Positions 8,328 to 17,410 of a DNA stretch of 62,224 bases are shown here, in pieces (within the stretch, counting starts at the first letter, position 1; every line of letters starts with the position of its first letter). The stretch is from a virus, in IMG/VR virus record IMGVR_UViG_3300030331_005246, positions 1 through 62,224 of that record. One strand, 5' to 3'. Position numbers and translations under genes: made by a program. The notes beneath the pieces are model-generated. The model worked only from the letters and a program-made list of their open reading frames with translations. It had not been told where the DNA came from and searched no databases.

Positions 8328-9449
8328 TTACGTAAGGGTTTGTATTATAAAATTACCTTTAAATGCTGTGGTAGGACCTGTATTTGGTGTTTTAACATCT
8401 GCCCATGTTATTTTTGCGCCGGTTTCTAGATTAAACAATCTAATCTCACCATCATAGAATACTCCTCGATAACCCGTAGTGTTATCTCCATAAGCACTAA
8501 AATTATTGTTTACATTGTTTCGGTTGTCTACTAAAAAAGGAACCTCTTGGATTGCACCATTAGTATTAAAAGGGAACCCAGTGATTCTTACAAGTTGAGT
8601 ACCATCAGCAATGTTTGAGTTACCTTCGTATCTAACCGTAAAAGCTCCAAATGCTAAATCTCCACACCTAACGTATCGACCAGTAGTAGTTCCGCTAAAA
8701 GTATTTCCGCCTTGTTCTTCAAGTGCAGGCGTCCAAGTCCCTTCTTCATATTCATCAATCGTGTTAGCAGCAGTAGTGCCGCCGATTGATACTGTGCCAG
8801 CAAACACAGCCGATCCAGAAGAATCGATTGACGAAGTAATAGGACTACTACCTGCTGTACGTCCCTGCCAAATTGGCTCGCCACTATTTCTAGCAGCAGC
8901 AATAGTGCCTTGATTCATAAGTTTGACACCTGCTGAAATTCCGCCTGCGGTGGGATCACCTCCAGAAATAATGTTATTAATCGTAGAAATTTTGCCGTTA
9001 CTACCGAGCAGAAGATTGGGCGATCCAGAAGTATTGCCAAGTTTTATATCACCTTTTGAAAAAACAGCACCGCCAGCAAATATATCCATTCTTTTTTGAT
9101 CGCCACGATAAATTTCAATTGGAGGACTGGTTGCACCGCTTGAACGTTGAATTATAATTTTTCCTGCTGGTTTAAAAGTAATGCCGTTTGTATTGGTTAG
9201 ACTAAGGTCTGGGTTTCCAATTGTAATGTCACCATCGACATTCATATTGCCGTCATTTTTTAGTTCAATGTTGGGCGATGTTTCTGTGCCGCCGACTGAT
9301 ACGCTATCGAGCACACCATCAATAATGCCGGACACGATTCCAGAGACTTGTAGAGGTGTGACGCCACCGCCCCCTCCGCCACCTGATGCCATGTTGACGA
9401 CATAAACTGCCTTAACGAGTTCGCCGTTAACGTATCTACCTTGTGACAT
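8328..9449 (-). CDS. Short fibre / receptor-binding protein (373 aa)
   Basis: The N-terminus (MSQGRYVNGELVKAVYVVN) is followed by a Gly run and a beta-strand repeat region (SIGGTETSPNIELKNDGN and similar). A C-terminal domain begins at EYEEGTWTPALE and includes TTGRYVRCGDLAFGAF and ITGFPFN. The same C-terminal type ends the 945-residue fibre at 11562-14399, so the two share a receptor-binding tip architecture. The N-terminal 20 residues are echoed in the 49-residue gene just upstream. Likely a virion fibre contacting the host envelope. Confidence 0.75.
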   Translation of the reverse strand: MSQGRYVNGELVKAVYVVNMASGGGGGGGVTPLQVSGIVSGIIDGVLDSVSVGGTETSPNIELKNDGNMNVDGDITIGNPDLSLTNTNGITFKPAGKIIIQRSSGATSPPIEIYRGDQKRMDIFAGGAVFSKGDIKLGNTSGSPNLLLGSNGKISTINNIISGGDPTAGGISAGVKLMNQGTIAAARNSGEPIWQGRTAGSSPITSSIDSSGSAVFAGTVSIGGTTAANTIDEYEEGTWTPALEEQGGNTFSGTTTGRYVRCGDLAFGAFTVRYEGNSNIADGTQLVRITGFPFNTNGAIQEVPFLVDNRNNVNNNFSAYGDNTTGYRGVFYDGEIRLFNLETGAKITWADVKTPNTGPTTAFKGNFIIQTLT

Positions 9450-9477
9450 CTTAAATTAAAGTATTTCTATTTATATT

Positions 9478-9627
9478 TTAACCGGAAGCATTCACAATAA
9501 ATACAGTGTCAAATTTGTATCCATCTTGCCAAGGGCTGAGGCTTTCGCCACTGGTGATTGGAATGCCGCTGTTGACAACAACTACAGCTTGGACCAATTC
9601 ACCGTTGTACCAAACTTTCCCGCCCAT
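9478..9627 (-). CDS. Mini-protein resembling the fibre N-terminus (49 aa)
   Basis: Starting at the ATG at 9627 the peptide reads MGGKVWYNGELVQAVVVVN, matching the first 19 residues of the downstream fibre (NGELV.AV.VVN). It then continues with its own 30 residues and a TAA at 9478. It may be a free copy of the fibre attachment module or the leftover of an exchanged fibre gene. It lies 28 bp upstream of the fibre start in the same operon. Confidence 0.5.
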   Translation of the reverse strand: MGGKVWYNGELVQAVVVVNSGIPITSGESLSPWQDGYKFDTVFIVNASG

Positions 9628-9656
9628 GATGTTATTGTTTTTTCCTATTCTATTCC

Positions 9657-9818
9657 TTACTCATCTAGTGCTTGAAACCAGTAGGTGAAGCCATTGTTCT
9701 CATCAAGCCAAGCTTTGAGAGCATAAGCTTCATTTCTGGTCATGGTTTTACATTCTCTATGGTCGCCAATTTCCCAGCAGACGTTGACACGGTGCTCACG
9801 TAATTCTTTTTTATCCAT
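9657..9818 (-). CDS. Small hypothetical protein (53 aa)
   Basis: The ATG at 9818 (MDKKELREHRVNVCWEIGDHR) is the likely start; an in-frame extension to 9839 exists. The small charged protein ends in WFQALDE. Its 5' part overlaps the 3' end of the HNH gene by 79 bp in another frame, which could mean the HNH gene was inserted against it. Function unknown. Confidence 0.5.
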   Translation of the reverse strand: MDKKELREHRVNVCWEIGDHRECKTMTRNEAYALKAWLDENNGFTYWFQALDE

Positions 9819-10294
9819 GATATTAAAGGTTGTGAGCATTCGTAGTCTTTGGCAATTGCTCTTTGTGATTCTCCTTTTTTCAATCGCTCCATGATGATGG
9901 GATAATCCTCTGGCATTACCTTTGACGGTTTATAACAAGTTGATTGACTTGCTGATCCGATGCGAAGCTGATGCCTGGTGGTATCTGCCTGGCTTTTCCA
10001 CTCTAGGTTATCTGCATGGTTGTTTAATTTGTTTCCATCCTTGTGGTTAACCGTCAAAGAGTGATCGCCTTCTACCCAGGCCAAGGCGACTAGCCTATGG
10101 ATAGAAATTTTCTCGCGCTTTTTTTTATTCCAGAGAGATGTAACTAGATATCCAGTGTTGTCGCGTGTAAGTTTTCTCTCTTTTTCACAGGGATTACCTG
10201 CATAAGTTTTGATGCGCCGTACTTTGCCGCACCGAGACACTTCATAGACGCCCTCGTAACCGACGACAGCTTTCCATTCACACTCTGAAGACAC
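9740..10294 (-). CDS. HNH homing endonuclease (NUMOD4-HNH type)
   Basis: The N-terminal W..V.GYEGVYEVSRCGKVR (7-26) is the NUMOD4 signature. The HNH core lies at about 64-100: HRLVALAWV, then VNHKDGNKLNNHADNLEW. The C-terminal part has a helix-turn-helix-like segment (KKGESQRAIAKDYECS). Proteins of this class nick or cut phage genes and spread by homing. The GTG start lies inside the last codons of the GH19 endolysin and the 3' end overlaps the next small gene, as expected for a mobile intergenic endonuclease. Confidence 0.85.
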   Translation of the reverse strand: MSSECEWKAVVGYEGVYEVSRCGKVRRIKTYAGNPCEKERKLTRDNTGYLVTSLWNKKKREKISIHRLVALAWVEGDHSLTVNHKDGNKLNNHADNLEWKSQADTTRHQLRIGSASQSTCYKPSKVMPEDYPIIMERLKKGESQRAIAKDYECSQPLISWIKKNYVSTVSTSAGKLATIENVKP

Positions 10295-10961
10295 GTTTGG
10301 CGATCTCGTATTTGGCTACTCTATCGTCATAGCCCCGATAACCACCATTAATACGATAACAGCAGGCATCAAATCCTACTTCAAGACAGATATTAAGGAG
10401 GTTATTGTCTTCTATCCAGCAAAGAGCAGAGCGGAAAGGGTAATGATCAGCGGTGTAATTACAACCCCTTTCTAAAATCAAAGGATCGCTCAGACGCTCT
10501 GCGGCACGGGAGTAGTTGTACTTTCCAGTCAGCATCAGGACACCAGCACCTTTGTACTTAGGCCCATCACCAGGGGAGTCATTGCCAAGATCATCGCGCC
10601 ACTCATAGGCGCTGCCGTCTGCGATCTCTTTCATCCAACGAAAATCGCCAGTCTCATGCATTAAGTTTGCAACTAACATGGCAATGGCTTCATAGTGATT
10701 GTCAAAGCCAGTGGCCATCAAGAGCTTGTTGAAGTCACCGCAAAAAGTTGCATCGAACTTGTCAGCTGCGTAGCCGGTCAGCTGCTCCATGATTTCTGGA
10801 GTGATGATCTCATCCTTGGGGTTGGCAGGACCACCCCGGTAGATGCTGGCGAACTCATCGAGAACGCCATCGGATGTTTGTTTTTCTAGGAAATTCCAGG
10901 CTGCGATTTGATGTGGCTGCTCTCGGTAATACTTAGCAGCATTATTCAGGTTGATTGTCAC
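10278..10961 (-). CDS. GH19 chitinase-like endolysin
   Basis: The 227-residue protein carries the GH19 active-site region: LMHETGDFRWM with the likely catalytic Glu at 103, the substrate-binding stretch YKGAGVLMLTGKYNYSR (136-152), and a C-terminal RVAKYEIAKRVF helix. The first ~70 residues precede the enzyme core and have no clear domain. In phages GH19 enzymes cut peptidoglycan sugars for lysis. No signal peptide is seen, so release would need a holin or virion delivery. It lies inside the fibre block, upstream of the HNH gene. Confidence 0.85.
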   Translation of the reverse strand: MTINLNNAAKYYREQPHQIAAWNFLEKQTSDGVLDEFASIYRGGPANPKDEIITPEIMEQLTGYAADKFDATFCGDFNKLLMATGFDNHYEAIAMLVANLMHETGDFRWMKEIADGSAYEWRDDLGNDSPGDGPKYKGAGVLMLTGKYNYSRAAERLSDPLILERGCNYTADHYPFRSALCWIEDNNLLNICLEVGFDACCYRINGGYRGYDDRVAKYEIAKRVFRV

Positions 10962-11130
10962 CTTCTGACTCCGTAGTTTCTGCTTTAAATTCTAATGTTT
11001 CAATCAAATTGCCGACTAATTGTCCAGCAAATTGAATAAGTGTTTGATCATTAGTGGCTTTTGCATTAGCAAAGGAATTGATAGCAGACACCAGCTCAGA
11101 TTTAGTGCAAGCGTTTTCGTTGCAGCTCAT
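10942..11130 (-). CDS. Small hypothetical protein (62 aa)
   Basis: I prefer ATG 11130 (MSCNENACTKSELVSAINSF) over an upstream TTG at 11175. The protein is helical, with two Cys near the start and an acidic end (TTESEGDNQPE). Its 3' end overlaps the start of the GH19 gene by 20 bp, indicating coupled translation. It could assist lysis; there is no membrane segment, so a classical holin is unlikely. Confidence 0.55.
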   Translation of the reverse strand: MSCNENACTKSELVSAINSFANAKATNDQTLIQFAGQLVGNLIETLEFKAETTESEGDNQPE

Positions 11131-11164
11131 ATGTTGCGTGTAATTCTTGTTAACTATAACAAGA

Positions 11165-11548
11165 TTATTCTTCAATGTCTGCGGTAGAAACCGAATCTTC
11201 CTCAGCGTCTGCGGTAGAAACTGAATCTTCCTCAGCGTCTGCGGTAGAAACTGAATCTTCCTCAGCGTCTGCGGTAGAAACTGAATCTTTCTCTTCTACT
11301 TGTTGATTTGCTTTGTAGGCTTCAATAATTTCTGGTGTCCAGAGTGCATTAGCAACCGTCTGTACTTCAGCAGGTTCTTTGCTGATGTCATCACCAGGGG
11401 ATACAACATGGCGGTGGTAACTACGTGCAATTTCTTTTTCGCCACGCATGACGACATCAGCGCGACGTACTTGGATGACGTAGGTGATTGGTAGGATTTC
11501 AAGTTGGTACTCGAAATGTTCGCTGAGTGTGTTATCGAGTAATGGCAT
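11165..11548 (-). CDS. Fibre-associated accessory protein A with repeat tail
   Basis: The first ~90 residues are the paralogue of the protein at 7984-8256 (VRRADVV, IARSYHR, PGDDISKEPAEVQ). The last ~40 residues are four copies of the 10-residue unit EEDSVSTADA, encoded by a nearly perfect 30-bp tandem repeat. A good ribosome site (AAAGGAG) precedes the ATG on the minus strand. It lies 13 bp after the 945-residue fibre gene, so assembly or decoration of that fibre is the likely task. The acidic tail is absent from the paralogue. Confidence 0.7.
   Translation of the reverse strand: MPLLDNTLSEHFEYQLEILPITYVIQVRRADVVMRGEKEIARSYHRHVVSPGDDISKEPAEVQTVANALWTPEIIEAYKANQQVEEKDSVSTADAEEDSVSTADAEEDSVSTADAEEDSVSTADIEE
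11169..11290. repeat. In-frame 30-bp tandem repeat, about four units
   Basis: Units starting near 11178, 11208, 11238 and 11268 are nearly identical (TCTGCGGTAGAAACTGAATC and following bases). As each unit is ten codons, copy-number change by slippage would lengthen or shorten the acidic tail of the accessory protein without breaking the frame. Confidence 0.85.
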
Positions 11549-11561
11549 TTTAGGGACTCCT

Positions 11562-14399
11562 TTAATTAGAACGATAGCTGAAAGTGGTGATGATATTTCC
11601 TTCAGCTGCCCAGGCTATTGTACTTCCTGCAGGTGATGTTGTGCTTGAATTGAATTGTCTACATTGTATAGTATTAACATTAGCACCCAGGAAAAGACAA
11701 GGGGTTGTATCTGAACTGATAGTAGAAACTTCTGTCATTATGGGAATCCAGCCAATGCCAAATGTGGCTTGATTAAAGTTGTTATAGGGTAAGCCTGTAA
11801 TTCTTAATCCTCCAGCTCCGCCGACTCCTGAATTCCACTGAACACGCATGTTGATAGTTACAACATTACCTATTTTTGTGTAAAATCCAAATCGCATACC
11901 GTAAGTAACTGAACCTGCTGTGGTATTTCCTATAACTGTCGGAGTAAAAGTTCCTTCTTCGTAGTCTTCAAGTGTTTTGCTGGTGACAGGGGCAACAGCA
12001 TTACCAAAGACAAGCCCATCGTTTATATTAACTGGACCAGCAAAAGCATGTCTGTCAGCTGTATAACTCACAGAACCTTCTACTGCACCACTATTTATAA
12101 GTGATCTACAAGTAATATCTGCAATTGCTTGATAACTGCCATCAAAATAAGCTCGCCACTCAATTTTTCCAGTACGGTCATTATTCTGGACAGGTGCTAT
12201 AGTCCCAGATCCGCCTCTAGACTTTTCAAAAAGGAGTTTAGGTTCATTCCCATTATTTACATTTGTTTGGACTGTAATTGCGTTAGAAGAAGTTGTAGAG
12301 CTAAGGGCAATATTACCACTAGAAACATTTAATGCAGTTGTGCGAATGTCTCCATTAACATCTAACGTTGCATTGGGAGTTAATTTGTTAATAGCGACTT
12401 TCTGATCAGCTGTAAAAGTTGCAACGCACTGGTTAAGACCAGTTTGAGAGCCTGTAGCTATCTGCATGAAAGCGTCGGTTTCGTCGCCGCCTGCAGGCCT
12501 TTGTCCTATAATTCTGCAGCCGATTTGGTTTTCAAACGTCCAAGTAATTGCTCTACTGCGGCTAGAGGTGTTATCTGAAGAATTTTCTAATATCCGGCTA
12601 CCCGCTCTAATAGTTCCATTAACATCTAACTTTTCCTGCGGATCAGTATTATTGATACCGACACGTCCGCCATCTCTGATGTTCACATATTGATTGGTTC
12701 CTTTGCCGAAAGAAAGCATTGGATTGGAGGGCGTATCAGAACCGCCAATCCCCCCAAAGGCCATGTAGCCCATCAAAGTCCCGTCAACTTTACGTTGAAT
12801 CTTGTGAAATACAGTGGGCCACGTATTGCCGTTAGTTTCTCTTTCTGAAATAAAGTTTATTGCGTCTAGGTTAGTTGTTCTTACATTTACACTCAGTGTT
12901 GTTATTGAATCGCCAGCTGTTTCTCCTAGAGTGCCACCACCAACATCTAGCTTTGTCAGTGGATTATTTACGCCAATACCGACCCTGCCGGTCCTGGTGA
13001 TCCGCATTACATGATCGGCTGGGGCTACAGTAGTCGCGGTGTTGTCATTGTTTAGCAGAAAAGCCAGGTCACATCTTCCGTTACTGCCTGTGTTGATAAC
13101 CTGAAGGGCAGCTTTGGGATTGGCAGACTTGCCAAAATAAATCTGTCGGGTTGTTCCGCTTCCATCATTTGATGGAGTTCTTACCATAAGGTCTCCAACT
13201 ACGTCCAGCCTGTGTAGTGGCGAGCTTGTATTGATGCCGACATTGCCGTCGCCAGTAACTCTGAATTTTTCATTTACAGATCCAGTAGCTAGCTTGTTTC
13301 TGACGACAAACGCATTAACACCGGCTATTCCGATATAAAGGTTATTTCCTTCGCTAGACCCAAAACGCAGAAGAGACTGATCCGTTGTCGAGGTAAGTCT
13401 GGCTACGGTTCCACTGTTGGACTCTACCTCTAGCTTCTGGGTTGGAGCATCCGTGCCAATACCCACATTACCGAATGCGTCTATACGCATCTTTTCGCTG
13501 TCGGCGTTAAAAGTGCCTCTACTATGAAAAACTATAGGGGAGCCGAGGGATCCGTTTGAAGAGATAATATTGAAAGCAGAGTCGCCAGATACAGCCCCTG
13601 ATGCAGGCCCAACTTCTTTTACAAATGTCGCTTCAGATTGACCCGGTGCGGTAGATTGAACAGCTGACAGGGTTATTGATGCATCGGCTCCGTTTTCTGA
13701 TACATGTAATTTCACCTGTGGATCGTTCGTGCCAATGCCGACGTCGCCTCCAGGCAGGATAGTTATTTGATCTGTTTCAGAACCATTATTACCAGAAAGG
13801 AATTGAAATTTGCCGCTGCTTCGATTAAATTGAAGTATTCTATTGCCAAGCGTTTGACCCGTCCTGTTGTTGCCAAACTGTATATTTGACGTTGCAGATT
13901 TGCCTTCAATTAAAACACTGTCAGAGGTTCTACCAAAATAAGCAGAAACTTGAGTTGAATTAAAGACGTCAAGCTCTCCCTGTGGATCATCCGTGCCAAT
14001 GCCGACGTTGCCGTCAATACTTAGTCCACCACCGCCGGTAATATCTTGCTGCGTTCCACCATCATTGAGTTTCACGTAGCCAACCAGACCAGTGGCAATT
14101 AGTTCACCGTTTACTGTTAAATCGCCACTGACTGTCGCATCGTTTTGAACAATAAGTCCACTGGTGATGGTAATTCCCGAAACAGTGTTATCACTTTCAA
14201 TAACACTGTTTCCAGAGACGAGCAGATCTCCTGAAATTGAAGCGTTGCCTTCTATTTCTGCGTTACCTTGGACAACGACATCACCACTGAATGTAGGGCT
14301 GTTGACTAAGCTAGAGACAGTAATAGTTGCGTTAGCTTCAGGACTAACACCTGTTGTATACGTAATAAAGTCGACACGTACTTCACCGTATTGGGCCAT
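11562..14399 (-). CDS. Long tail/side fibre (945 aa)
   Basis: The N-terminus (MAQYGEVRVDFITYTTG) is followed by SGDLxVxGN-type beta repeats. At least seven spaced copies of an IGTxxPxxKLDV motif follow (for example VGIGTDDPQGELDV, VGIGTNDPQVKLHV, VGINNTDPQEKLDV), typical of trimeric beta-helical phage fibres. The C-terminal domain starts at LEDYEEGTFTPTV and resembles the tip of the 373-residue fibre. It should form the distal host-recognition fibre. The downstream gene is its probable accessory protein. Confidence 0.82.
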   Translation of the reverse strand: MAQYGEVRVDFITYTTGVSPEANATITVSSLVNSPTFSGDVVVQGNAEIEGNASISGDLLVSGNSVIESDNTVSGITITSGLIVQNDATVSGDLTVNGELIATGLVGYVKLNDGGTQQDITGGGGLSIDGNVGIGTDDPQGELDVFNSTQVSAYFGRTSDSVLIEGKSATSNIQFGNNRTGQTLGNRILQFNRSSGKFQFLSGNNGSETDQITILPGGDVGIGTNDPQVKLHVSENGADASITLSAVQSTAPGQSEATFVKEVGPASGAVSGDSAFNIISSNGSLGSPIVFHSRGTFNADSEKMRIDAFGNVGIGTDAPTQKLEVESNSGTVARLTSTTDQSLLRFGSSEGNNLYIGIAGVNAFVVRNKLATGSVNEKFRVTGDGNVGINTSSPLHRLDVVGDLMVRTPSNDGSGTTRQIYFGKSANPKAALQVINTGSNGRCDLAFLLNNDNTATTVAPADHVMRITRTGRVGIGVNNPLTKLDVGGGTLGETAGDSITTLSVNVRTTNLDAINFISERETNGNTWPTVFHKIQRKVDGTLMGYMAFGGIGGSDTPSNPMLSFGKGTNQYVNIRDGGRVGINNTDPQEKLDVNGTIRAGSRILENSSDNTSSRSRAITWTFENQIGCRIIGQRPAGGDETDAFMQIATGSQTGLNQCVATFTADQKVAINKLTPNATLDVNGDIRTTALNVSSGNIALSSTTSSNAITVQTNVNNGNEPKLLFEKSRGGSGTIAPVQNNDRTGKIEWRAYFDGSYQAIADITCRSLINSGAVEGSVSYTADRHAFAGPVNINDGLVFGNAVAPVTSKTLEDYEEGTFTPTVIGNTTAGSVTYGMRFGFYTKIGNVVTINMRVQWNSGVGGAGGLRITGLPYNNFNQATFGIGWIPIMTEVSTISSDTTPCLFLGANVNTIQCRQFNSSTTSPAGSTIAWAAEGNIITTFSYRSN

Positions 14400-14432
14400 G
14401 ATTATCTAGCTCTTAACATAGATAAATTCATT

Positions 14433-16457
14433 CTACTGGTAGTTGCCCCATATAGTTAATACCATGCGTCCTGCACTTGTTCCGGTGCCTGATTCCAATG
14501 TCATACCAGGTGATCCATTAACTGAATGGGTCATGGCATTACCTGCTTGATTCAGGATGCCCATGGATGGATCAGCTGTAAATGCAAAGCCAGGTGCACC
14601 CACGGTTCCAAAAGGCGCAAGGATTTGTCCATCATTAACTGAAAGACCGTCTTGAATAACTCCGCTGCCACTGACGAATGTGTTGCCACTGACAGTAAGG
14701 TCATTTGAAACTATTAATCCGTTGTTGAGTATAGCTGAATTGTTGATAATTAAGCTATCAAAATTAGCATTAGTGCCGTTGACTTGAATAGCATTAAATG
14801 TAGATCCAGTTAAGGTCGTTATTGTTCCATTGGCTGCATTTAAGTTTGTGAATTGTCCAGCGGTGCCTGTAATCGTTATACCACTAATCAGTGTGCCTCT
14901 GATTTGTCCACCGGTAATATCGTTGCAATTAATAGCACCTGCAACGTCAAGTGTCCCACCTAGATTTGTGGATCCTGAAACACCTAAGTTACCGCTGACT
15001 GTAAGGTTATCTGTTGTTAAATCATCGAAGACGATATCACCACTGACATCAAGGTTGCCGCTGATGACTAAATCATTTTCGATATAGCCACTACTAATAA
15101 CTAAGCTATCAATTCCACTTATTGAAGTATTGCCATCACCGGTAATGTTGCCGCTGGTAATACTAAGGTTGCCACTGATTGATGTGTCGCCTCCAATATC
15201 AACTGCTCCATCAATTTCAGCGGTTCCGCTAACAGCAAGGTTACCGCTAACAGTTGTATTACCAGTAAGAATAGTGATGCCATCAACAACAAGATCGTTG
15301 CCGACTTGTAGATCATTACCGACATTTGTATTACCTGTAATTGTTGCGTTGCCATTAACAAGTAGACCTGTAAATGTTGCTGATCCACCGGAGAATGTAG
15401 GTGCTGTGACGATCGTGTCGAACGTTCCACTTTGACCTGTGAAGGTGGTTCCTGAAGTTAAGCCTGAAACGTATAAATCAAATCCGATAAAACCAGATCC
15501 GCTTGGTAGTAAAAAATTTTCAAGAACTTCTAAGTTACCACTGATCTGTTGGTCACCAGAGAATGCAAGTTCTGTTGCATTAAGTGTGGTGACATTAATT
15601 AGACTAAAGTTTCCTGTATCTCCTGTAATTGTTTGACCAGAAAATTGAATAAACTCACCTGAGTTAGCTGTGATGTGATCAGCAGTAATATCATCAACAA
15701 CGAGGTCGCCTGAAATATTGATGTCTTGAGTGACAGTTAAGCTTTCAAAAATACCAGTGGTTGCTAATACTTCAGTACCAGTAATCGTTGTGCCTGAAAT
15801 TATACCTGTAGCATTAATATCATTTGCATTAATAGTGCCACTTGCATTGAAATCACCTGTAATTGTGATGCCACTTACAGTAATGTTTTGAATATCAAGT
15901 TCAGTTATGTTTGCAACATCTGCTTGCAGGTTATCAAACGTGCCAGTGACAAAACTAATAGTAGTGCCTGTGGCAAATTGTGTGAATGTCCTTTCAAAGT
16001 TTCCGCTGACGAAGTTAGCAGTAGTGCCTGAAAGTGTTGATTGGACAAAAGCATTGCCTTGAACTTCTAAACCATCAGTGGTAACAAACACACAATCAAT
16101 AAATTGTGCGTCAATGTTTCCACCGATGTTGGCATCACCGGATGTAGAGATATTTCCACTGACATCTAGGCTCTGCCCAATATTTACATTACCGCTGAAG
16201 TTGACAGGTCCAGTAAAAAAGGAGCTGCCACTTACAAGTAGGTTCCCAGATACAATTGCATTGGGTACAATGATCGGGTCGATTTCATTGGTGTTGACGT
16301 AATATGTATCTAGATATTGTCTGAATTCTGTAAAGGTAATTTTTTTATTTCTAAGAGCAGGGTCAATTTCAAAGACACTGACGGTTGTCAATAGATCCTG
16401 ATCTACAATCTGTCCCGCCGTAACGGGAGGAAATTGTGTAATTCTTCTATTAGGCAC
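14433..16457 (-). CDS. Repeat-rich fibre or fibre adaptor (674 aa)
   Basis: The N-terminal 60 residues (RRITQFPPVTAGQIVDQDLL, then FEIDPALRNKKITF) form a distinct attachment-like domain. The remainder is dominated by about 25 degenerate SGNLxVSGx / TGTTxTGTx units forming a predicted beta-helix, and it ends in SPGMTLESGTGTSAGRMVL. The start is a GTG at 16457. As the first of three fibre genes it may be the proximal shaft that anchors the others to the particle. Confidence 0.75.
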   Translation of the reverse strand: MPNRRITQFPPVTAGQIVDQDLLTTVSVFEIDPALRNKKITFTEFRQYLDTYYVNTNEIDPIIVPNAIVSGNLLVSGSSFFTGPVNFSGNVNIGQSLDVSGNISTSGDANIGGNIDAQFIDCVFVTTDGLEVQGNAFVQSTLSGTTANFVSGNFERTFTQFATGTTISFVTGTFDNLQADVANITELDIQNITVSGITITGDFNASGTINANDINATGIISGTTITGTEVLATTGIFESLTVTQDINISGDLVVDDITADHITANSGEFIQFSGQTITGDTGNFSLINVTTLNATELAFSGDQQISGNLEVLENFLLPSGSGFIGFDLYVSGLTSGTTFTGQSGTFDTIVTAPTFSGGSATFTGLLVNGNATITGNTNVGNDLQVGNDLVVDGITILTGNTTVSGNLAVSGTAEIDGAVDIGGDTSISGNLSITSGNITGDGNTSISGIDSLVISSGYIENDLVISGNLDVSGDIVFDDLTTDNLTVSGNLGVSGSTNLGGTLDVAGAINCNDITGGQIRGTLISGITITGTAGQFTNLNAANGTITTLTGSTFNAIQVNGTNANFDSLIINNSAILNNGLIVSNDLTVSGNTFVSGSGVIQDGLSVNDGQILAPFGTVGAPGFAFTADPSMGILNQAGNAMTHSVNGSPGMTLESGTGTSAGRMVLTIWGNYQ

Positions 16458-16496
16458 CCTGCTCTACCCTAGACCATAACCCAATTATAGGCCTGG

Positions 16497-16940
16497 TTAC
16501 TTCTCTCTAATTTCTAGTCGTGGTAAAACATCTGTTGCCAAAGTCCAGATGGCTTGGACACCAAGTATGCCACCGATTGATAAGGCAAAGACCAGGATGA
16601 TTTCTGCGACTGTTAGATTACGTCGTACATAAACCACTTTGGGTTGTGGTTGCAGTTCTTGTGGGTCCTCTGCTACTACCTCTCTTGCATCACCGACACC
16701 TAAACGTGCTGCTTGTGCTGCTGTTACCTGGGCAACTGCTTGCTTGTATGCGAGATCTCTCATGGCCCGAAAATCAGGCATTGGTGCCTGCGTAGGGGAA
16801 GCAGCCGGTTGTTGTAATCGTTGGTCAAATTCTGCGGGGTTGTTGTATCTTGGCCCCTGCGGATTCTGATAATAGTTCCCATCTGTTGGCAAACTACCAG
16901 GCGTTACATATTCCTGACTAGATGGGACTTGATCTTCCAT
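16497..16940 (-). CDS. Single-pass membrane protein with Pro/Gln-rich N-terminus
   Basis: The first 100 residues of this 147-residue protein are hydrophilic (Pro, Gln, Asn). A basic patch (YVRRNLT) precedes one hydrophobic helix at about 110-135 (AEIILVFALSIGGILGV), and the protein ends with a short charged tail. It is the first gene of the minus-strand fibre/lysis operon. A holin-type or virion membrane-channel role is conceivable, but one helix near the C-terminus is not diagnostic. Confidence 0.6.
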   Translation of the reverse strand: MEDQVPSSQEYVTPGSLPTDGNYYQNPQGPRYNNPAEFDQRLQQPAASPTQAPMPDFRAMRDLAYKQAVAQVTAAQAARLGVGDAREVVAEDPQELQPQPKVVYVRRNLTVAEIILVFALSIGGILGVQAIWTLATDVLPRLEIREK

Positions 16941-16986
16941 TATTAAAGCTGTATGTTTATTGAAACTGTAGCATTATTTTTAGACT

Positions 16987-17409
16987 ATGGCGGAAGATAA
17001 GGTCTTGGAGGTTATTGCTCTGGAGCTTAAGGGTATCAAACATATCCTTGCCTCTATTTGGCATTCAAAATATAGTAATGATGAGACAAACCAGGTAAGT
17101 CCAGAGATCTATGCGGATGAGTACATCTCGACTGCAGAGTGTGCCAAACGGTTAGGTGTCACAGATCAGACAATCCGTAACTGGATTCTTCAAGGGAAAA
17201 AGAAAGGGGATAAGTTTTCACCTGGTTGCTGGATACAAGGGGTTCATTACATCACATTCCCAATGGGTAATAAGAAACAGATTGTTCGTATTCCTTGGAA
17301 CAACTTAATTACAACCTTTCACAAAGGTCCTGAGGCTTCCTTACGTACATTCGACAAAAAGGGTAAGCATCTTTATGAAGAAGACCTGACGATTCAGCAG
17401 GGAACTTGA
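16987..17409 (+). CDS. HTH DNA-binding protein, MerR/excisionase-like
   Basis: Residues about 47-72 form a winged-helix-like HTH (AECAKRLGVTDQTIRNWILQ) of the MerR/HTH_17 type, followed by a basic KKKGDKF wing and a region ending in aromatic strands. It opens a plus-strand operon and diverges from the membrane-protein gene, so it may regulate that intergenic region. Alternatives are an excisionase or a DNA-packaging/terminase accessory HTH protein. Confidence 0.7.
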   Translation: MAEDKVLEVIALELKGIKHILASIWHSKYSNDETNQVSPEIYADEYISTAECAKRLGVTDQTIRNWILQGKKKGDKFSPGCWIQGVHYITFPMGNKKQIVRIPWNNLITTFHKGPEASLRTFDKKGKHLYEEDLTIQQGT

Positions 17410-17410
17410 T

